64,000 nt of DNA from Anaeramoeba flamelloides (lineage: Eukaryota > Metamonada > Anaeramoebidae). The stretch's first letter is position 1, and the number at the start of each line of letters is the position of its first letter. Positions 32,454-45,719 of this stretch are shown here, piece by piece. Both the position numbers and the translations under genes were made by a program. Below the pieces are notes generated by a model. That model worked only from the letters and a program-made list of their open reading frames with translations. It ran no database searches and was not told the origin of the DNA. The DNA lies in assembly GCA_027625915.1 (NCBI GenBank), contig JANTQA010000063.1:7707501-7771500 (forward strand), given 5' to 3'.

Positions 32454-35400
32454 TTATTTGTTTGCTTTTTTTTTCTTATTTGAAAATATACAATTATTAA
32501 TAAATTCATCGATCCATCTTAGACATAGCCAAAAATCAGTTTTAATTTTGACGATTGTGGATAATTCGTCAATTTCAAATTTTAGTAATAAATGATATTT
32601 TGGAGGTAAAAACATGAAAGTATATATTTGAGATATTGATTTTTTATCTTGTAATTTTTTCTTATCTTGCGTTTCTTTTTTCCCATCAAGATTTTTTCGA
32701 CCACCTTCTTCCATTTTTTCTTCTTGTTCCTGTTTTTCGTGATAAATAACTTTTATGATAAATTTGTCCAGTTTATCCAAAACATTTTTTATTAAAATAT
32801 CGCTTTTAACTCTTATTGCTTTAATTGATTCTGCAGAATGGAATTTTTCAACTGATTCAATAATTTGAAGTGAACTTTTAATTTTATCAATTTCATCTAA
32901 ATGGTTCCAAAATAAATTAAATAAAGTGAAGGGGTCTATGGATAGATGAACAGGCTGTAACAGTTCTTCAAATTGGATTTGGAGAGGTTTCATAGTTGCT
33001 TCCAAGCATTGACCAGATTCAATATTAAACAAGATCGAAATATCAAATTTTGTGGGGATTGGTATTATTGGTTTAATTTCAATAACTAGATCATATACGT
33101 ATGGAAATGAAAGATTTGAATTGCTATGGCCTTGTACTAAAAAGGGCACAGTTAAGGTTGGGATGGGCTTGTATGCAGTATGAGTTTCGAATCTAATTTC
33201 AATTGAATAGATACGTTTAGGGAAATCATTATTATTATTATTTGTATTAACTTTTAACTCTTCTTTATTGCTTGTATTTGGATTATTATTTTCCAATAAA
33301 TCTATTTCCTTTTGATTTTTAATATATTTAAGTTTTCTTAAAATATAAAGAGTATTATTGTTTTCTGAATTTTCAAGGAATTTAAAATAATTAAATAATA
33401 TCTCTTCATAAGTTTTATTTAATATTGGTATATTTATTTTTTTACCCTCATTTTCAGTTTTTATTTTATTCTCCACGCCCCCTTCCTTAATCTTTTCTGT
33501 TCCCTTTCCTTTATTATCTATTTCATCTTCTTCCTTTTTTTTCTGATCGTTTTCATTACTTTTTCCATTTTCATTACTTTTTTCATTTCCATTACTTTTT
33601 TCATTTTCATTACTTTTTTCATTTCCATTACTTTTTTCATTTAGATTCTCATTCTGGTTGCTGCTTGAAACTGTTGGCCAAAGATTTACAGATTTTAAAA
33701 ACTTTTTTTCTATTAATCTAATTCGAGATTTGGCATTTTTTCCAAAAATTCTTTGTAATTCCAAAAATGACTCTGATAAATTCTTCATATTTTTTTTAAA
33801 AGTTTTTCGATAGCCAATGATTTCTTGTTCACTTCCTTTTAATGGAGAAAATAATTGATTTAATTTCTCTGTAGAGACGTGAGTCATTGATTGTCTATAA
33901 AAAAAAGCCATATCTCTGATTACTACATCACTATGATATAAAGAAAGAAGGTCATAGATTTGACCGACTGGGTGGAAAACTAAATTTATTGAATGGTTCA
34001 ACATTACAATTTTACAAATTTCTAGAATTTGAGTTGCAGAAACAAAGCTATTATTACTATCATTATTTGATAAATATTCTTCGGGTTTTGACTTTAGTAC
34101 ATTATAAATTTTTATTAAATAACTAGAAGGATTTATTGATTTTTCAAAAGCAAGTCTTCTAATTAAGGGTAAATAATTTAAGATTTGTTTATCAATTTTA
34201 TCGATCAAATTATTTAATGAATGAAGTAATAATAAATAAATTTTATGTAATTTTTGGTTTGTTTTGCTATTATAATTATTTGTAATATTAAATCTATTAA
34301 TCAAAGAATTAATAGGATAAATAAAATTTGGATTATTAATTAATAAAGTATAAAGATATTCTTCGACTTGTAAATAAAGATCTTGCTGAAAATATAAAAG
34401 GACTTGTGACAGGAAAGTTATTAAAACCGTAAATAAATTTTGTTTAGGTTGTCTTTTGATAAGATCAATACAAACTAAAAGTTGAATTAAATAATTTGGC
34501 GGATTAGCAATAATAATATCATTATTGCTACTGCCACTGTTGTTGTTGTTGTTAACATTTTCATTCTTGTTCGGATCCTTTTCAATACTATTGCTAATCA
34601 GGATGTTATAATAAAATCTAGGTAAATATAATAATTTGATTCTTTTTATTGAAATTGAATCAAAATTTTTGGGGTAAAATCTTGAAGTCAAATAGGGGGA
34701 TAGTAATTCTTCTGATGACTGAAATCCCCATGCCTTATGATTTAATAACCATTCAAAACAAACAAACCTTTGTTCACTACAAATATTAAGATCATTTATA
34801 TGAATAAATAATTTATGTAGCATTCTTTTCCTAAATTTATTAATAAACGGATCAAGTTGATAAAACTGACAAATATTTAATAAGGAATGAAATAAAAATA
34901 TTGGATAATTGCAAGACAAATATTTGGTATAATGCTTTAAAAATATTTTTGGTGATTTTTCATTACTTTTGCAATAAAGGAAAAAGATTTTTAAAAAATA
35001 TTCAATTGACCATTCAGTGCAATTATCTAAATTATTTAAAAGTAAATTAAATATTTGCTTATAAATTAATGCATTTGATACTTTTGGAAAATTTTCAGTT
35101 CGTTCAATTGTTTTTAAATTCTTTTGATAGTTGAAATTTGTAAAATCAATATCCTTTTCTAATGCTTTTTTTTTATTTTCAAAATCTTTTTCATCATTTA
35201 ATTCCAAGCATATAGAATTTACCATTAGAAATCCAATTAATTGATAATACGATTGAAAAACGTGGGTTCTTTCTTTTTTGCTCATGGCAAAAAATATTTT
35301 TAAATATTTTGTTAATAATCCTTTATAATGAATTTCAAACTCTTTTAAGCATTGGCATGACTATTTTTGTATTTAATTATTATTTTTTTTTTAGTATTAT

Positions 35401-38400
35401 TTTATATATATGAGGAGTATCATTTTTTAATATATCAGTATTGTTGTATTATGTTAAAATTTTATTCTTTCAAAAAAAAAAAAATCTTTTCATTCCATTC
35501 ATTCTGATGAAGAATGAATTTTTTAATAATATATTTTTTATTTTTAATTGAATGATTTGTTTTATTTTAAACTTTTTGAAATAAAATAAACTCATTGTAT
35601 TTTTTAAAGGGTTACAAAAAAATTTTCATTCATTAATTTGTTTTCAGACAACAATTTTAAGTTTAACAAGAAATGTTAAATAATTATATTGTCACACAGA
35701 AATAATTATATTATCCTCAATAGCTTTTCAAAAAATAAAAAAAAAATTCAATAAAATCAAATCAAAAAATAAAAAGGTGTATTAAAAAACAAAATATCAT
35801 TGAACTTATTTAGCAGAATTTTAAAATGATTAAAGAACATCAATAACTTGTTTACAATATTTAAATATGATTTTTTTAATATAATATAAAAAAAGTTTTA
35901 AATTTGATTTTTAAAACAACTGGTAATGAAGTCGAGCATTATTCTATTAAAATAAAAGATTGTTTCTGATCAATTTACATTAATGTACTGTCAATATTTA
36001 AATATTGTAATAAAATTCTCAAACTCTTTTTTTTTTTTTTTATTTTTATTTATTTTTTTTCATCTATTTTCGCTTGTTAACAAATCTCGTAATATTTAAT
36101 GTTATTCACTCCAATATTTTTTTGAAAAAAAAATAATAACGAAATTTGTTAGTTATTAAAAAAAATAGAATATAAACAACTCTCTGTATGGCAATTATAT
36201 CAAGTGGACATGATCTCCAAAAGATTTACAATTAGATTTTGTATAATTATTAAAACCAAAAATTACAATAAAAAGTTTTTGAATAGTACATCATTGTTTT
36301 AATTTTGGAATTATAAAAAAAATTGATATTTTTTATAATCTATTATTTGTAAAAAAAAGTTCATTTATTTTCAAATTGGACGGCTAACTGCACATTTGAT
36401 TATTTCGTATCAAGATATACGATTATAAAATTATATTTTTAATCAAAAAAAGGTTGGTAAGAAAGAATAAGATTATCAAATATAAGCTATTTACAAAAAA
36501 CAGGGGAAAATTTATTTTAAAAACTCTTGATTCAACACAATTCTAATATTACTATTCAAATATTCAAAATTTTGATTCATCATTAATTGATTCTTGATAA
36601 AAATTCAATTCATTTATTTGTAAGTCATTACTTTAATTAAAATTTACCAAAGTTTCTGATCTAGATTTTAAATGATATTTTTTTAGGTATGGAAATTGGT
36701 GGTTTATTTTCTTCTTTTTTATCCGAAAAATTACGAAGAGGTTTTAATCTTGATAGAATTTTCTAATGGAATATAAAAACTGATAACTGTATTTTATTGT
36801 TTAAAAACCCGATTGAATCCTTACAATAGTAACCCTTTTTTATTGAATTTGACTATCCCTTGTTTTGACCAATAAAAACTTTCAATTTTTTTTTTTTTCA
36901 TTTTTTGGAAATATTTTGATCAACAAATTTTGAAATATAAGCAATAGGTACTGATTCAATTAGTATTTATTTTCATCTTAGAAATTTATGAAAAAAAGAC
37001 TTTCGAAGAGAAATATTATTTTTAGTATAAAAAAAATTGCCTGACTTTTATGGAAATAGTTTAAATGGTAATTTAAAAATAATCACAAAATTTTTTTAGC
37101 ATTCATCTTTTTCAGTTTTTGTATTTGTAAAAAAAAACAAATTTTTTTAGATTTTTCAAAATATTGATTATTGAATTTTAACTTTTTAAACAAAGTACAA
37201 AAATAGATGTTGTTGTGGTAAAATAAAAACTTTTTGATCAAAAATCATGAGGTTATGGATTCTTTAATAAATATTGTTACTATAATCAATTAAAATAAAA
37301 AAAATAAAAATAAAATTACTTTTGATAAACCATTTTTAGATTTATTTTTGGAAAATTCAAAAAAATTTTATCATCTTTTATTTAAAAGTAATATATAAAT
37401 TATGATAATTTTTTAATGTTTTGAGAATCTGGTGTAAACGAAAATAATTATTATCTACTAATATTATAATAAAATATTAAAAATATTTCAATTTGAAGAA
37501 TACGTTGTAAAAAAATCTTTATTTTTTTCTCTGGAATTTCCCAGCCTAGGAAAATAATCACAATATCTGGATATCTGAATTAAAAAAAATTAATATATCT
37601 AATATATTTAAAAAATAATAATATTGAAAATATTATTAACTAAAAAAGAGACTCAATTCTTTATTAACTCTATTAGATAAAAAAATATGGAAATCTTTGA
37701 AAAAATTTCTAAATAAAATTTTAGGAATTAGTAGAGTGCCTCCAAGTGCCGTAGAGTGCCTAGGTTTTTTTTAATTTGAGAAATAAACCGAAAATATCAA
37801 AAAAATTCAGTTTATTTTTCAAATTAAAAAAAACCTAACTGCGCTTTTCCATAATTAAAAAGAATTGAGCAAAATGCTTGATTTTACTTCTTTCTTTTAA
37901 ATTTTGAAAAAGATAACGACAGTTTTTTTTATTTTTGTTTTATTTGTTAAGTGTTCTAGGTTTTTTTTACTTTTTGAAATAAACAGAAAATTTTGATAAA
38001 TTTTCGGTTTATTTCAAAAAGTCAAAAAAACCTAACGAAAATCAATAGATTTCCCAAATAAAATAGAAAACCTCAAAAAAACCTAGAACACTTCACAAAT
38101 AAATAGAAAACTCAAAAAAACCTAACGAAAATCTATTGATTTTCCAAATAAACAGAAAACTCAAGAAAACCTAACGGCAAATAAGAGAAACTTTGATTCG
38201 ACTCATGAAAAGGGTCAATTTAATTTTATTGTTATTTTCCAATTAATAAATGAAAATTTTTATTTCAATTTCCAAAATGAATATTAATTATTACTGCTAC
38301 AATCAAATTAGCAGAGTAAAAATTTTGTATTAGAGTTCAAGAAGGAAGTTGAATTTATTGTCTAAAAATATCATTTCTAAATGATGTTGTAAAGATCTTT

Positions 38401-39839
38401 TCGTTTTTTTTCAACTTAGAAAATAGAAAAATATTTTGGAATGTGAACTAAAAAATTTCATTTTTTAATTGGAAAAATAATAGTACTTTGATGTTCAATT
38501 TTTCCTAGAGACCATTGTTCTTCAAACAAAAAGACAGTGATTTACTTAACTTCAGTTATAATTTCTCAGATTGTCTTTTTTTCAATTGCAATTGAAATAA
38601 TTTTGCATGTGTAAAAACGATTTCTGAATTTTTCATGTTTTTTTTGTTTAGTGTGTGTTTTTTTCATTATCTTGTGATTCTTTTCTGCTATCCCCCCAAG
38701 GGAAATGAAACTTGGTCAGTATATTTGATGTTTTAAATGAAAAGAAATTCCATTTAATAAACCATTGGAGATGTTTGGGTTTGTTTGAATTTTGAAAAAA
38801 GTATTTTCTCTTGACATTTCTACTCCAAATCACTTCCTTACTTTTTTAAATACAATAGAATGTTACGAAACACATCAAATATACTGTCAAGTTTTCTGAA
38901 CCTTGAGAGCGTACTAGAAAAGTATCACAATTAATGAAAAAAACACAGACTTAACAAAAAAAACATGAAAAATTCAGAAATCATTTTTGAACATGTGTTT
39001 TCTGTGCAACGAAATAAAAAAATAATTAAAAAGGTTGTTGATGTTGATAGGTGGTATGGTAAAAGTGTGACAAAAAAGTTGAGGCAAAAGGAATTAAAAC
39101 TATTACCAGAGCTTTTAAATACTTTTTTTTTTTTTTTAGTCACACTTCTCGAAAAGGACTTTTATCAAACATTTCAGTTATTTTTTTTTTCTTTTGAATT
39201 GGATCTTTCATATTTTAAAAGGTAATTGTTTTGCTCTAATTAAGAAAATTTTGTTAAAAGAGAACGAAACAAAAAAAGTGTGTCCATTAAAAAATTGATT
39301 CACAACTAAAAATAAAAAATAAAAAAAGATTATTTGAGAAAGAGAAAAAAAAGTGAAAAAAAAAAAAAAAAAAAAAAAAAAAGACAAAGTTTTCTTTGAA
39401 AAAAATTGCTTACTATTCCTCTCAAAACACGATCCTTTGAATTGTTTACATTAGAAGTGATTTCAATTAACAATTTAACAAAGGAATTGAAAATTTCTGG
39501 GTTTGATTCAATCATTTTCATTCGAATAATCAGACATGTTATTGTTTCGATAACGAACCCTTGTAAATGCTGCGATCCAACAATTTTTTCCGATCTCATT
39601 TTTTGGAAAAGTGTCAGCAGTTGGGAGTAGATCTTTTTTAAAAATTTTCCTTTTTGTGAAAGGCTTTGCAAATTTTCTTGAATGAAAATTAATAAATTGT
39701 ATTTTAAAATTTCATCTTTTTCTTGAGTCAAATCTTTAAAAGCTCTATTCAACAGTTCTTCAATTGTTAAATTTTCTAAAATTTTTCCTCTTGTTTCTGG
39801 TCCAAAGCGAAAAGATTGTATTAAAGAAAACCAATCCAT
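32454..39839 (-). CDS. AP5B1: AP-5 adaptor complex subunit beta (AP5B1), two exons around a 4 kb intron
   Basis: Large subunit of the AP-5 adaptor, which acts with the SPG11/SPG15 proteins at late endosomes. Exon 1 is 39839-39414 (ATG GAT TGG..., residues 1-142, ending DRVLRGI), then GTAAGC. Exon 2 is 35360-32454, after the acceptor AAAAATAG, starting SCQCLKEFEIHYKGLL. Both ends are phase 0, giving 1110 residues. The join reproduces the human AP5B1 order, in which ACECLRELESCKPGLL follows the same N-terminal helices. C-terminal landmarks also match from memory: RIYSIEIRFETHTAYKPIP near 858 (human IYSLELRF), PLQIQFEELLQP, and LPPKYHLLLKFE near the end (human LPPDSKLLLRLE). Asn-rich inserts at about 405-423 and 711-767 and a K/E insert near 1045-1075 explain the extra length. 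The ATG at 35285 is internal and not the start. Confidence 0.9.
35361..39413 (-). other. 4053-base intron of AP5B1
   Basis: Bounded by GTAAGC (39413-39408) and AAAAATAG (ending 35361). It is far longer than the other introns here (56, 163, 174 and 198 bases). It holds family A copy 4 (37728-38187) and a plus-strand coding-like stretch at 38965-39122 (MKNSEIIFEHVFSVQRNKK onward) of unknown origin. The rest is AT-rich with nothing recognised. Confidence 0.75.
37728..38187. repeat. Interspersed repeat family A, copy 4 (inside the AP5B1 intron)
   Basis: Left edge 'gtagagtgcctccaagtgcc' is the inverse of the right edge of copy 1. Inside are 'aaacctaacgaaaatcaata', 'aaacctagaacacttcac' and 'tttcggtttatttcaaaaag'. 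Best preserved of the four copies together with copy 1. Confidence 0.72.
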
Positions 39840-41691
39840 GAAAGAAAATGATTACAATAAATAAAAAGTAAAATAATAAGAAAAAATGATCTAATTCTTG
39901 AAATAATCAATGGGTTAATTTAATATTTAATAAGAGAGAAATGTTCGAAATAGCTTACTTTTGTATTACTTTTTATATTTTGGTCACTTTCAAGATATTC
40001 AATTTCAAGGGATTAATTTTTTTTTTGTTTTTCATGTCTCGGATTGGGTATCGTTTTCACAGAAGCTAACATATAAAGCCAAAAAAATTTTAAACTTTAA
40101 GTTCAATTTCCATTTTAAAAGTCTTGTAACTCTACTTTTAAAACTGTCATTGGAAAAAGAATATTTTGAACGACCACTAATTAAACCTGGTTTATCAACA
40201 CTTATGGTAATAAATTACTTTATTCATCGCAAAGTTAATAAATAGTAAAAATGAAAAATAATGGAAAAATTTTCAGAAGATTTCTTTGAATTTATCAGTA
40301 TTAGGGAGATTTTTTTAAGTATTCTACACACAACAAAAAATCTTTTATCAGTGAGCCCAAGATATTTTTTGATGAATAATAAAACATAAAAAAAAATGTT
40401 TACAGTATTTATCAAAAAGTTTCAACCAAAAGTTTTACAAGTGGTACATCAAAGTGTCTAATTCATCTTTTTAAAGGAGTTTTCGATAACACTTCGTCAA
40501 ACTTTTAGTACATTTTTTTTTTAAAAAACCCAAACAATTTTGAAGATTTATAATTAAGTCTTAAGTATATATCAAAAATAAAATTAAATCTTGTTAAAGT
40601 GATGTTTTACAGTTTTTTTTTGAAATATGTGTTTTGGTTTGTGATATCTATGATTTAACATTATCAAAAGAATTTATCAATTTGACTCTATTTTTTGGAA
40701 CTCCAAAATTCACATGTTTCTGATATAAAACGATAAAAAGTTAGGTTTTATTTTAATCAACAATTAAGTTAATTCTTGAAAATGGTATAAAATATTTTTT
40801 ATTTTATTTTGGAAAGTCTTTTATTTTGAAAGCATATTTTTTATTTGGTTTCTTTTTCTTTGATTAATATTTAAATTCAAATCTTATCGAATAAAACTAA
40901 TTGTGGTAGAGGTGATGAAAGAAATCTAAATTTTGATCGAAATTTAACAAAATTTTAATAATAAAATTGAGATATGTCTTTCACTACAATTTCGGTATTT
41001 TTTATTTTTTCTAATGTCCAGTAATTGACACCAAAAATAATATTCGCTCTTATGTTATTATTGAAAATTTAATATGAATTGTTGATCAATAAACTAATAA
41101 AGAAAAACATTCAAAGAGAAAAAACTGAAACATTTTTTGCTTTTTTTGGAAACATAATTAAAAATCTATTAATTTGGAATTGAATAAAGAGTTATTTATT
41201 GAAAGGTGAATTTAAAAGGGTTAAAAAAGTTGAGATACTCTGTTTTTGATCATAAAAGATTGATACAAAATAGATTTGTAATAAAAAACTTGAATACCTT
41301 GAAATACTACAATTGTTCGAAAAAATAAGAAGGTATTTGATTTTTTTGGTATAATTTTTTTGGAAAACAACCCTTTCAATTTCGAATTCTAAAGTATAAA
41401 ACGGAATTCAGGGAAGAGTAAGACTGGAAACTCATGTTTAATTGCTTTTTTTGAAGTGAAATTTTTTATTCAAAAATTAAATCCATAATAGACATCGAGG
41501 GGATTTGGTACACATTTTCATTCATGAGATTTACTTTTTGAGATTATTTATTACAAAATGGATTTCAAAAATTACAAATACACATCAGGAATAAAACTAT
41601 TTGTAGCTTGAATGTTTGGTAGTAATTATATTTTATCTTTTTTTAGTTGAAGAAAAGATCAAAAAAGAGCAATTTATTTTCTCAACACATA
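39840..41691. other. AT-rich spacer upstream of AP5B1
   Basis: Should include the AP5B1 promoter. An open frame at 39961-40245 (+) lacks an ATG and matches nothing known to me. No other feature seen. Confidence 0.4.
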
Positions 41692-42168
41692 CTGTAGTCA
41701 AAATAGCCCGTGCAAAAAAATATAATACGTGTTTCAAAATAAAAAGCGTGTTTTTTTGTTATAGAAAACCAATACCTTAACCAATCAAAGAAACCAATAA
41801 TAAACCCTAAAAAAATATGGTATTGGTTTCTTAAAGTTCTATTATTTAAAAAGAAATTCTAAAAATGAAGAATCAAATTGCAAAATTTATCTCAAAAAAT
41901 AGAGTTAATTTTTAATAAAATTTTAATCATAAAAAAAACAAAAAATTTCAAAAAAATTGAGAATATTATGGAAAATTTTCAACTATTTACATGAATAATT
42001 TAAATTTTCCTTTAAATAACCAGGCATTTACTTTCAAAATTGATTTGAACTTATGTATACTATTTGTTAGTAGATTGGATGTTGCGTTGGTACAAGAATA
42101 AAAAAAAGCACGGATAATATTTTGAAACACGGATTATAGTGGTTGTGCACGCTTTATTTTGATCACTG
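41692..42168. mobile_element. Tc1/mariner-type MITE, 477 bases, TA target duplication
   Basis: Left end CTGTAGTCAAAATAGCCCGT. Right end, read inward, CAGTGATCAAAATAAAGCGT. Both continue with TATAAT.CGTGTTTCAAAATA. TA flanks at 41690-41691 and 42169-42170. The interior is AT-rich and non-coding. A lone end of the same family lies at 50204. Confidence 0.82.
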
Positions 42169-43164
42169 TAGAAAGAAGAGTTTAATTTCAATTTTGGTTT
42201 TAAAATTGTTTTGTTTTTGTGGAGACTTTTCCACTTGGTACAAAAAAACAGGAGTTGTATTTTTTCAAGAAAAAAATTTTAAATGAAATTTCAATTTTTA
42301 AAAAGAATTAAAATGATTTTCGTTATTTATTCGAATTTTGGAAGAAAAACCAGCAAACTTAAACCCTTATTGACAGATCTTGAAATCAATTTGATTTTAG
42401 TAACTACAAAATAAGAAAAAGTTGAAAATTTTTTTATTTTTTTTTCGATTTTAAGTAAAAGATTATGGGGGTTTTTCGAACTCAAATAGTGAATCGGGGG
42501 TTGGTTTTAACAATATTCTAATCAAATTTAGCTATCTATATTCATTAAAAAAAATTCTTTAAAAAAAAACATTATCCCCGTATACTAAGACATATAGTCT
42601 GCATAAAATTTTTTTAAAAGTTTGGATAAAGTCATTTTCTTGTTTTTATCAAACGGAGAAAAAGTTCAAAATGAATTTTCAAATTTTATAAATTTTTTTT
42701 TGACAAATTGTTTGATCTAATTCACAGGTATTGCCAGGAGAATTTAAATGATTGTTGGAATAAAAAAATAAATTTTGAATTTCTGGATTAAATTACCTAA
42801 TTCCCAAATATTTTTAAGAGAATTTTATTATGTAAAATCAAATTTCATATTAGTAGAAAACACTATATTATAAGATTAATTTGTAAATGGTTTGAAACCC
42901 CCAATAATTATAACTATATTTTTAATGTAATATTAATATTTTTTTCATAAGTTAAATAAATCAATTATTTTGTTTACTCAAAGAATTCTCTTAAAAAAAT
43001 AAAAGAAAAAATAAATTAACTCATACAAATATAATAGGCTTTTGTAAAGCAAATTCAAATATCTTTATCATCTTTTTAAAAGTAATAAGTTAAATTCTTT
43101 GTGGTTCTGGTTTTCAGGATGAAAAATAATTATCTGAAATTGAAAAAAAAAAAAAATTATAATT
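42169..43164. other. AT-rich spacer, nothing recognised
   Basis: No frame, RNA gene or terminal repeat found. Confidence 0.45.
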
Positions 43165-43612
43165 TTTATAAGTGGCTTAATAACAATCAAACACTAACCA
43201 ACCTGTGATGTATGATCGGTCTCCAAAAATCAACAATCAAAAAGGAGGATATTATTTGAAAAAAGGTCGAAAGTGTGATACTCAATATCCAATTTGAATA
43301 GTTGTGATTTAAAATTATGAAAACAACTGTCTTGATTTTGAAGTGGGTCTCTTTTCCCAATTATTGAGATCTCGAAAACATTTTTTTTTTTTTTTTCCTT
43401 TTTTCACTGAGTCATTTTTTTCTCAAGAATGTTCCAAAATCCATTTTTTGTCAAATATAGATGGTTACAAAATTACCACAAATTTGACTAAACCAAATTA
43501 AATTGATTGTGAGCTTTTAGATTAATAATCGATTTTCAATTGAAGAAATTTAACTCTTTGAAAATTAAAAATAAAGAAACTAATAATTTTTATGATTTAA
43601 ATTTGCATTTTA
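43165..43612. repeat. Interspersed repeat family D, copy 2
   Basis: Collinear with 21630-22070: 'tttttataagtggcttaata', 'ggtctccaaaaatcaacaat', 'gtcaaatatagatggttac', 'accacaaatttgactaaacc' and 'aagaaactaata'. Confidence 0.55.
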
Positions 43613-45188
43613 TGAAATTTAGGTTACTTGTTGACTTTTTTTTAGTTGAATTTTTTAAAATAGAGTATGAATTTTAAAATTTTTTTTTGATTTGAATTTT
43701 AAGTCAATTACGATCCTCTAGATTTTTTCTTTTTGGTATTTAAATTATGTAAATCAAAAAAATCCCATATCAATACCCTTTTTTGGTGTCAAGCCACTTC
43801 CTTATTATGGAGCAAACTCAAGGTAAATGACTTGAGTGTTAAATTTTTTTTTGTATAAAATTTAACTCAAATTTTTAAGTAAAAAAATGGGTTAAAAAAT
43901 AATGATTCTAAACTAAAATTCAAAATTTTACACACAAATAAAATAGTTGAAAGAATCACAATAATATAATTTCATTCAAATTGGAAATAAATTTTAAATT
44001 TTGTAAAATATGAAAATCATTTTTTCATCTTTTAGTTTTTCTTTTCATTTCATTTTTTGAATTACATAACTTGTTTCGTTGGATCAATCTTTTTTTTCAA
44101 AGATTGATATTACGCTAAAGTTGAGTTGTTCCAAATAAAAGAACTCAAATAAAATTTGTTGGTGGTATCTCACCTTTTGATTGATCAATTTTCTTAAAAT
44201 AATTTTTATAAATGTACTAATCCATTTTATTTAATTTACTCTTTCCAAAATTTTTGACAAACCCTTGATTTATTTGTATTGACAATTATTTATTTATTAT
44301 TTTGTGAGTATTGTAATTTATAAAAAAGTGTTAACATTTCAATTAGCAAATGGTTCTAATTTGGCATTTCTTCAGGAATTAATTAAATAAGTTTTTTTCT
44401 TCACAAATCGAATTTTGGTGTATTAAAAATTTTTGAATTGGGGTTTATATTGATATGTGGAGTATTGTTGATCCAAAAATCTCATTGTTAAATTTTTCTG
44501 AAATTTTTTATTTACAAAAATTATCATACACCCTTAAAATCAATTTTTAAAAAGTGAACTTTCCACAATTCTAATTTTCAATTTTTTTCGTCAAGATACT
44601 CAATTTTTCTTTAATCAAAAATAGGGAAACTAAAAAAATGTTTGTGATTGAGTTTAGTATAAAAAGAGGTTTTCCTTTATTATTTACAAAATATTTTCAG
44701 AAGACAACTTTGACTTTTAAGATCAAAGAGACAGACTTTCAACAACTATCTGAGCCACACAATAAGCTTTTAAGATCTCATATTTAGCCTTAAAACAAAA
44801 GACAATTTAATTTATTTTTTTATTGTCGGATCGAAAGGAAATTATTGTTAATCTAATTTTACAATTATTATACTAAGTGGGTATTTCTGTTGGGTTTTTA
44901 AACAATTTTGCCAACTTGTTTTTCCAAAAAGAAGGATTTTGTTGTTTCTTTAAAATTAGGAATTTGGGTTGTTGAAAAATAAAATGAAAAAAAAGAAGAA
45001 AAAAAATAAACTTGAAAAGAAATAGTTGTTTTTAAGCAAGTGAATTTTTTTTTTTATTCTTTATTATGAGTTCATAACAAATGTAAAAACTTTATAATAA
45101 CTTCTTTAAAATATTTGTTTTTGTTTAGGTTGGGTTAAAGAAAAAAAAGAAAAAGAAAAAGAATAAGAGTGTGTTTTTTTTTGTATTA
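43613..45188. other. AT-rich spacer, nothing recognised
   Basis: The 3' end holds the downstream flank of the small membrane-protein gene. No other signal seen. Confidence 0.45.
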
Positions 45189-45488
45189 TTAATCATCTTT
45201 TTTACCTCTTGTTGGTTTGAAAGTTCTTTTTGGTGTTTGGAGTTTGAATAGGCAACAAATAATAATAAACAAAACAACAAGCAAAAACACGGAAATAATA
45301 AATGCTGAAATAACAGAGCTGTCCCAATAATCTGTGAAAGTAAAGCCTTGTGTTTCTTCAGTTTCTTTTAAATCACTTAGAAAAAGCCTTTTTCGTTTAC
45401 TTTCGTAAATTGTTTCTTCTGTTTGATCGCAATGAGCTGCAAAGAGAAGTACTAAAATAAGTGCAAATATTTGAAGATAGCTGTTCAT
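45189..45488 (-). CDS. Small type I membrane protein of unknown function
   Basis: 99 residues from an ATG in AAATGAAC context. Residues 1-20 form a signal peptide (MNSYLQIFALILVLLFAAHC), with likely cleavage near the Cys. A short polar ectodomain of about 38 residues follows, then one hydrophobic span at about 58-82 (VISAFIISVFLLVVLFIIICCLF). The cytosolic tail is basic (KRTFKPTRGKKDD). GC and the clean signal-plus-anchor layout set it apart from shadow frames. No family recognised. A TTAA-flanked MITE starts 228 bases upstream of the ATG. Confidence 0.62.
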   Translation of the reverse strand: MNSYLQIFALILVLLFAAHCDQTEETIYESKRKRLFLSDLKETEETQGFTFTDYWDSSVISAFIISVFLLVVLFIIICCLFKLQTPKRTFKPTRGKKDD

Positions 45489-45599
45489 TTGAAAAAATCA
45501 CGATCCTTTTTGTTAAAAATTTGATTTTAGGAATATTTGGAATAAAATTAAAGAAAATGAAATTGTGTCTACAAAAAAAATTAATGAATTTTAATCAGT

Positions 45600-45665
45600 T
45601 TTGAATACTTTCAAACACTTTCAAGCAATTTATAGAACCTTTCAAAGTGGAAAAGCTTTTCAAAA
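45600..45665 (-). mobile_element. Possible fragment of the CACTAC-end MITE
   Basis: Contains 'tttcaaacactttcaagcaa' and 'acctttcaaagtggaaaagc', resembling the centre of 50945-51108. Short and diverged. Confidence 0.35.
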
Positions 45666-45719
45666 ATATCTAGATTGAGAAGTAGAAGATTTTTTTTCAC
45701 GAAGAAATAAAATTATTAA

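Noticed and set aside
35285-35285. ATG at 35285 as the start of AP5B1
   Set aside because: The frame continues upstream with conserved residues (CLKEFEIHYKGLL) to a splice acceptor that joins exon 1.
38965-39225. 86-codon plus-strand frame inside the AP5B1 intron
   Set aside because: The second half is a T-tract translation and no homologue comes to mind; noted only as a coding-like patch in the intron.
39961-40245. 94-codon plus-strand frame upstream of AP5B1
   Set aside because: No ATG at its start, composition close to spacer, and the opposite strand is equally readable.
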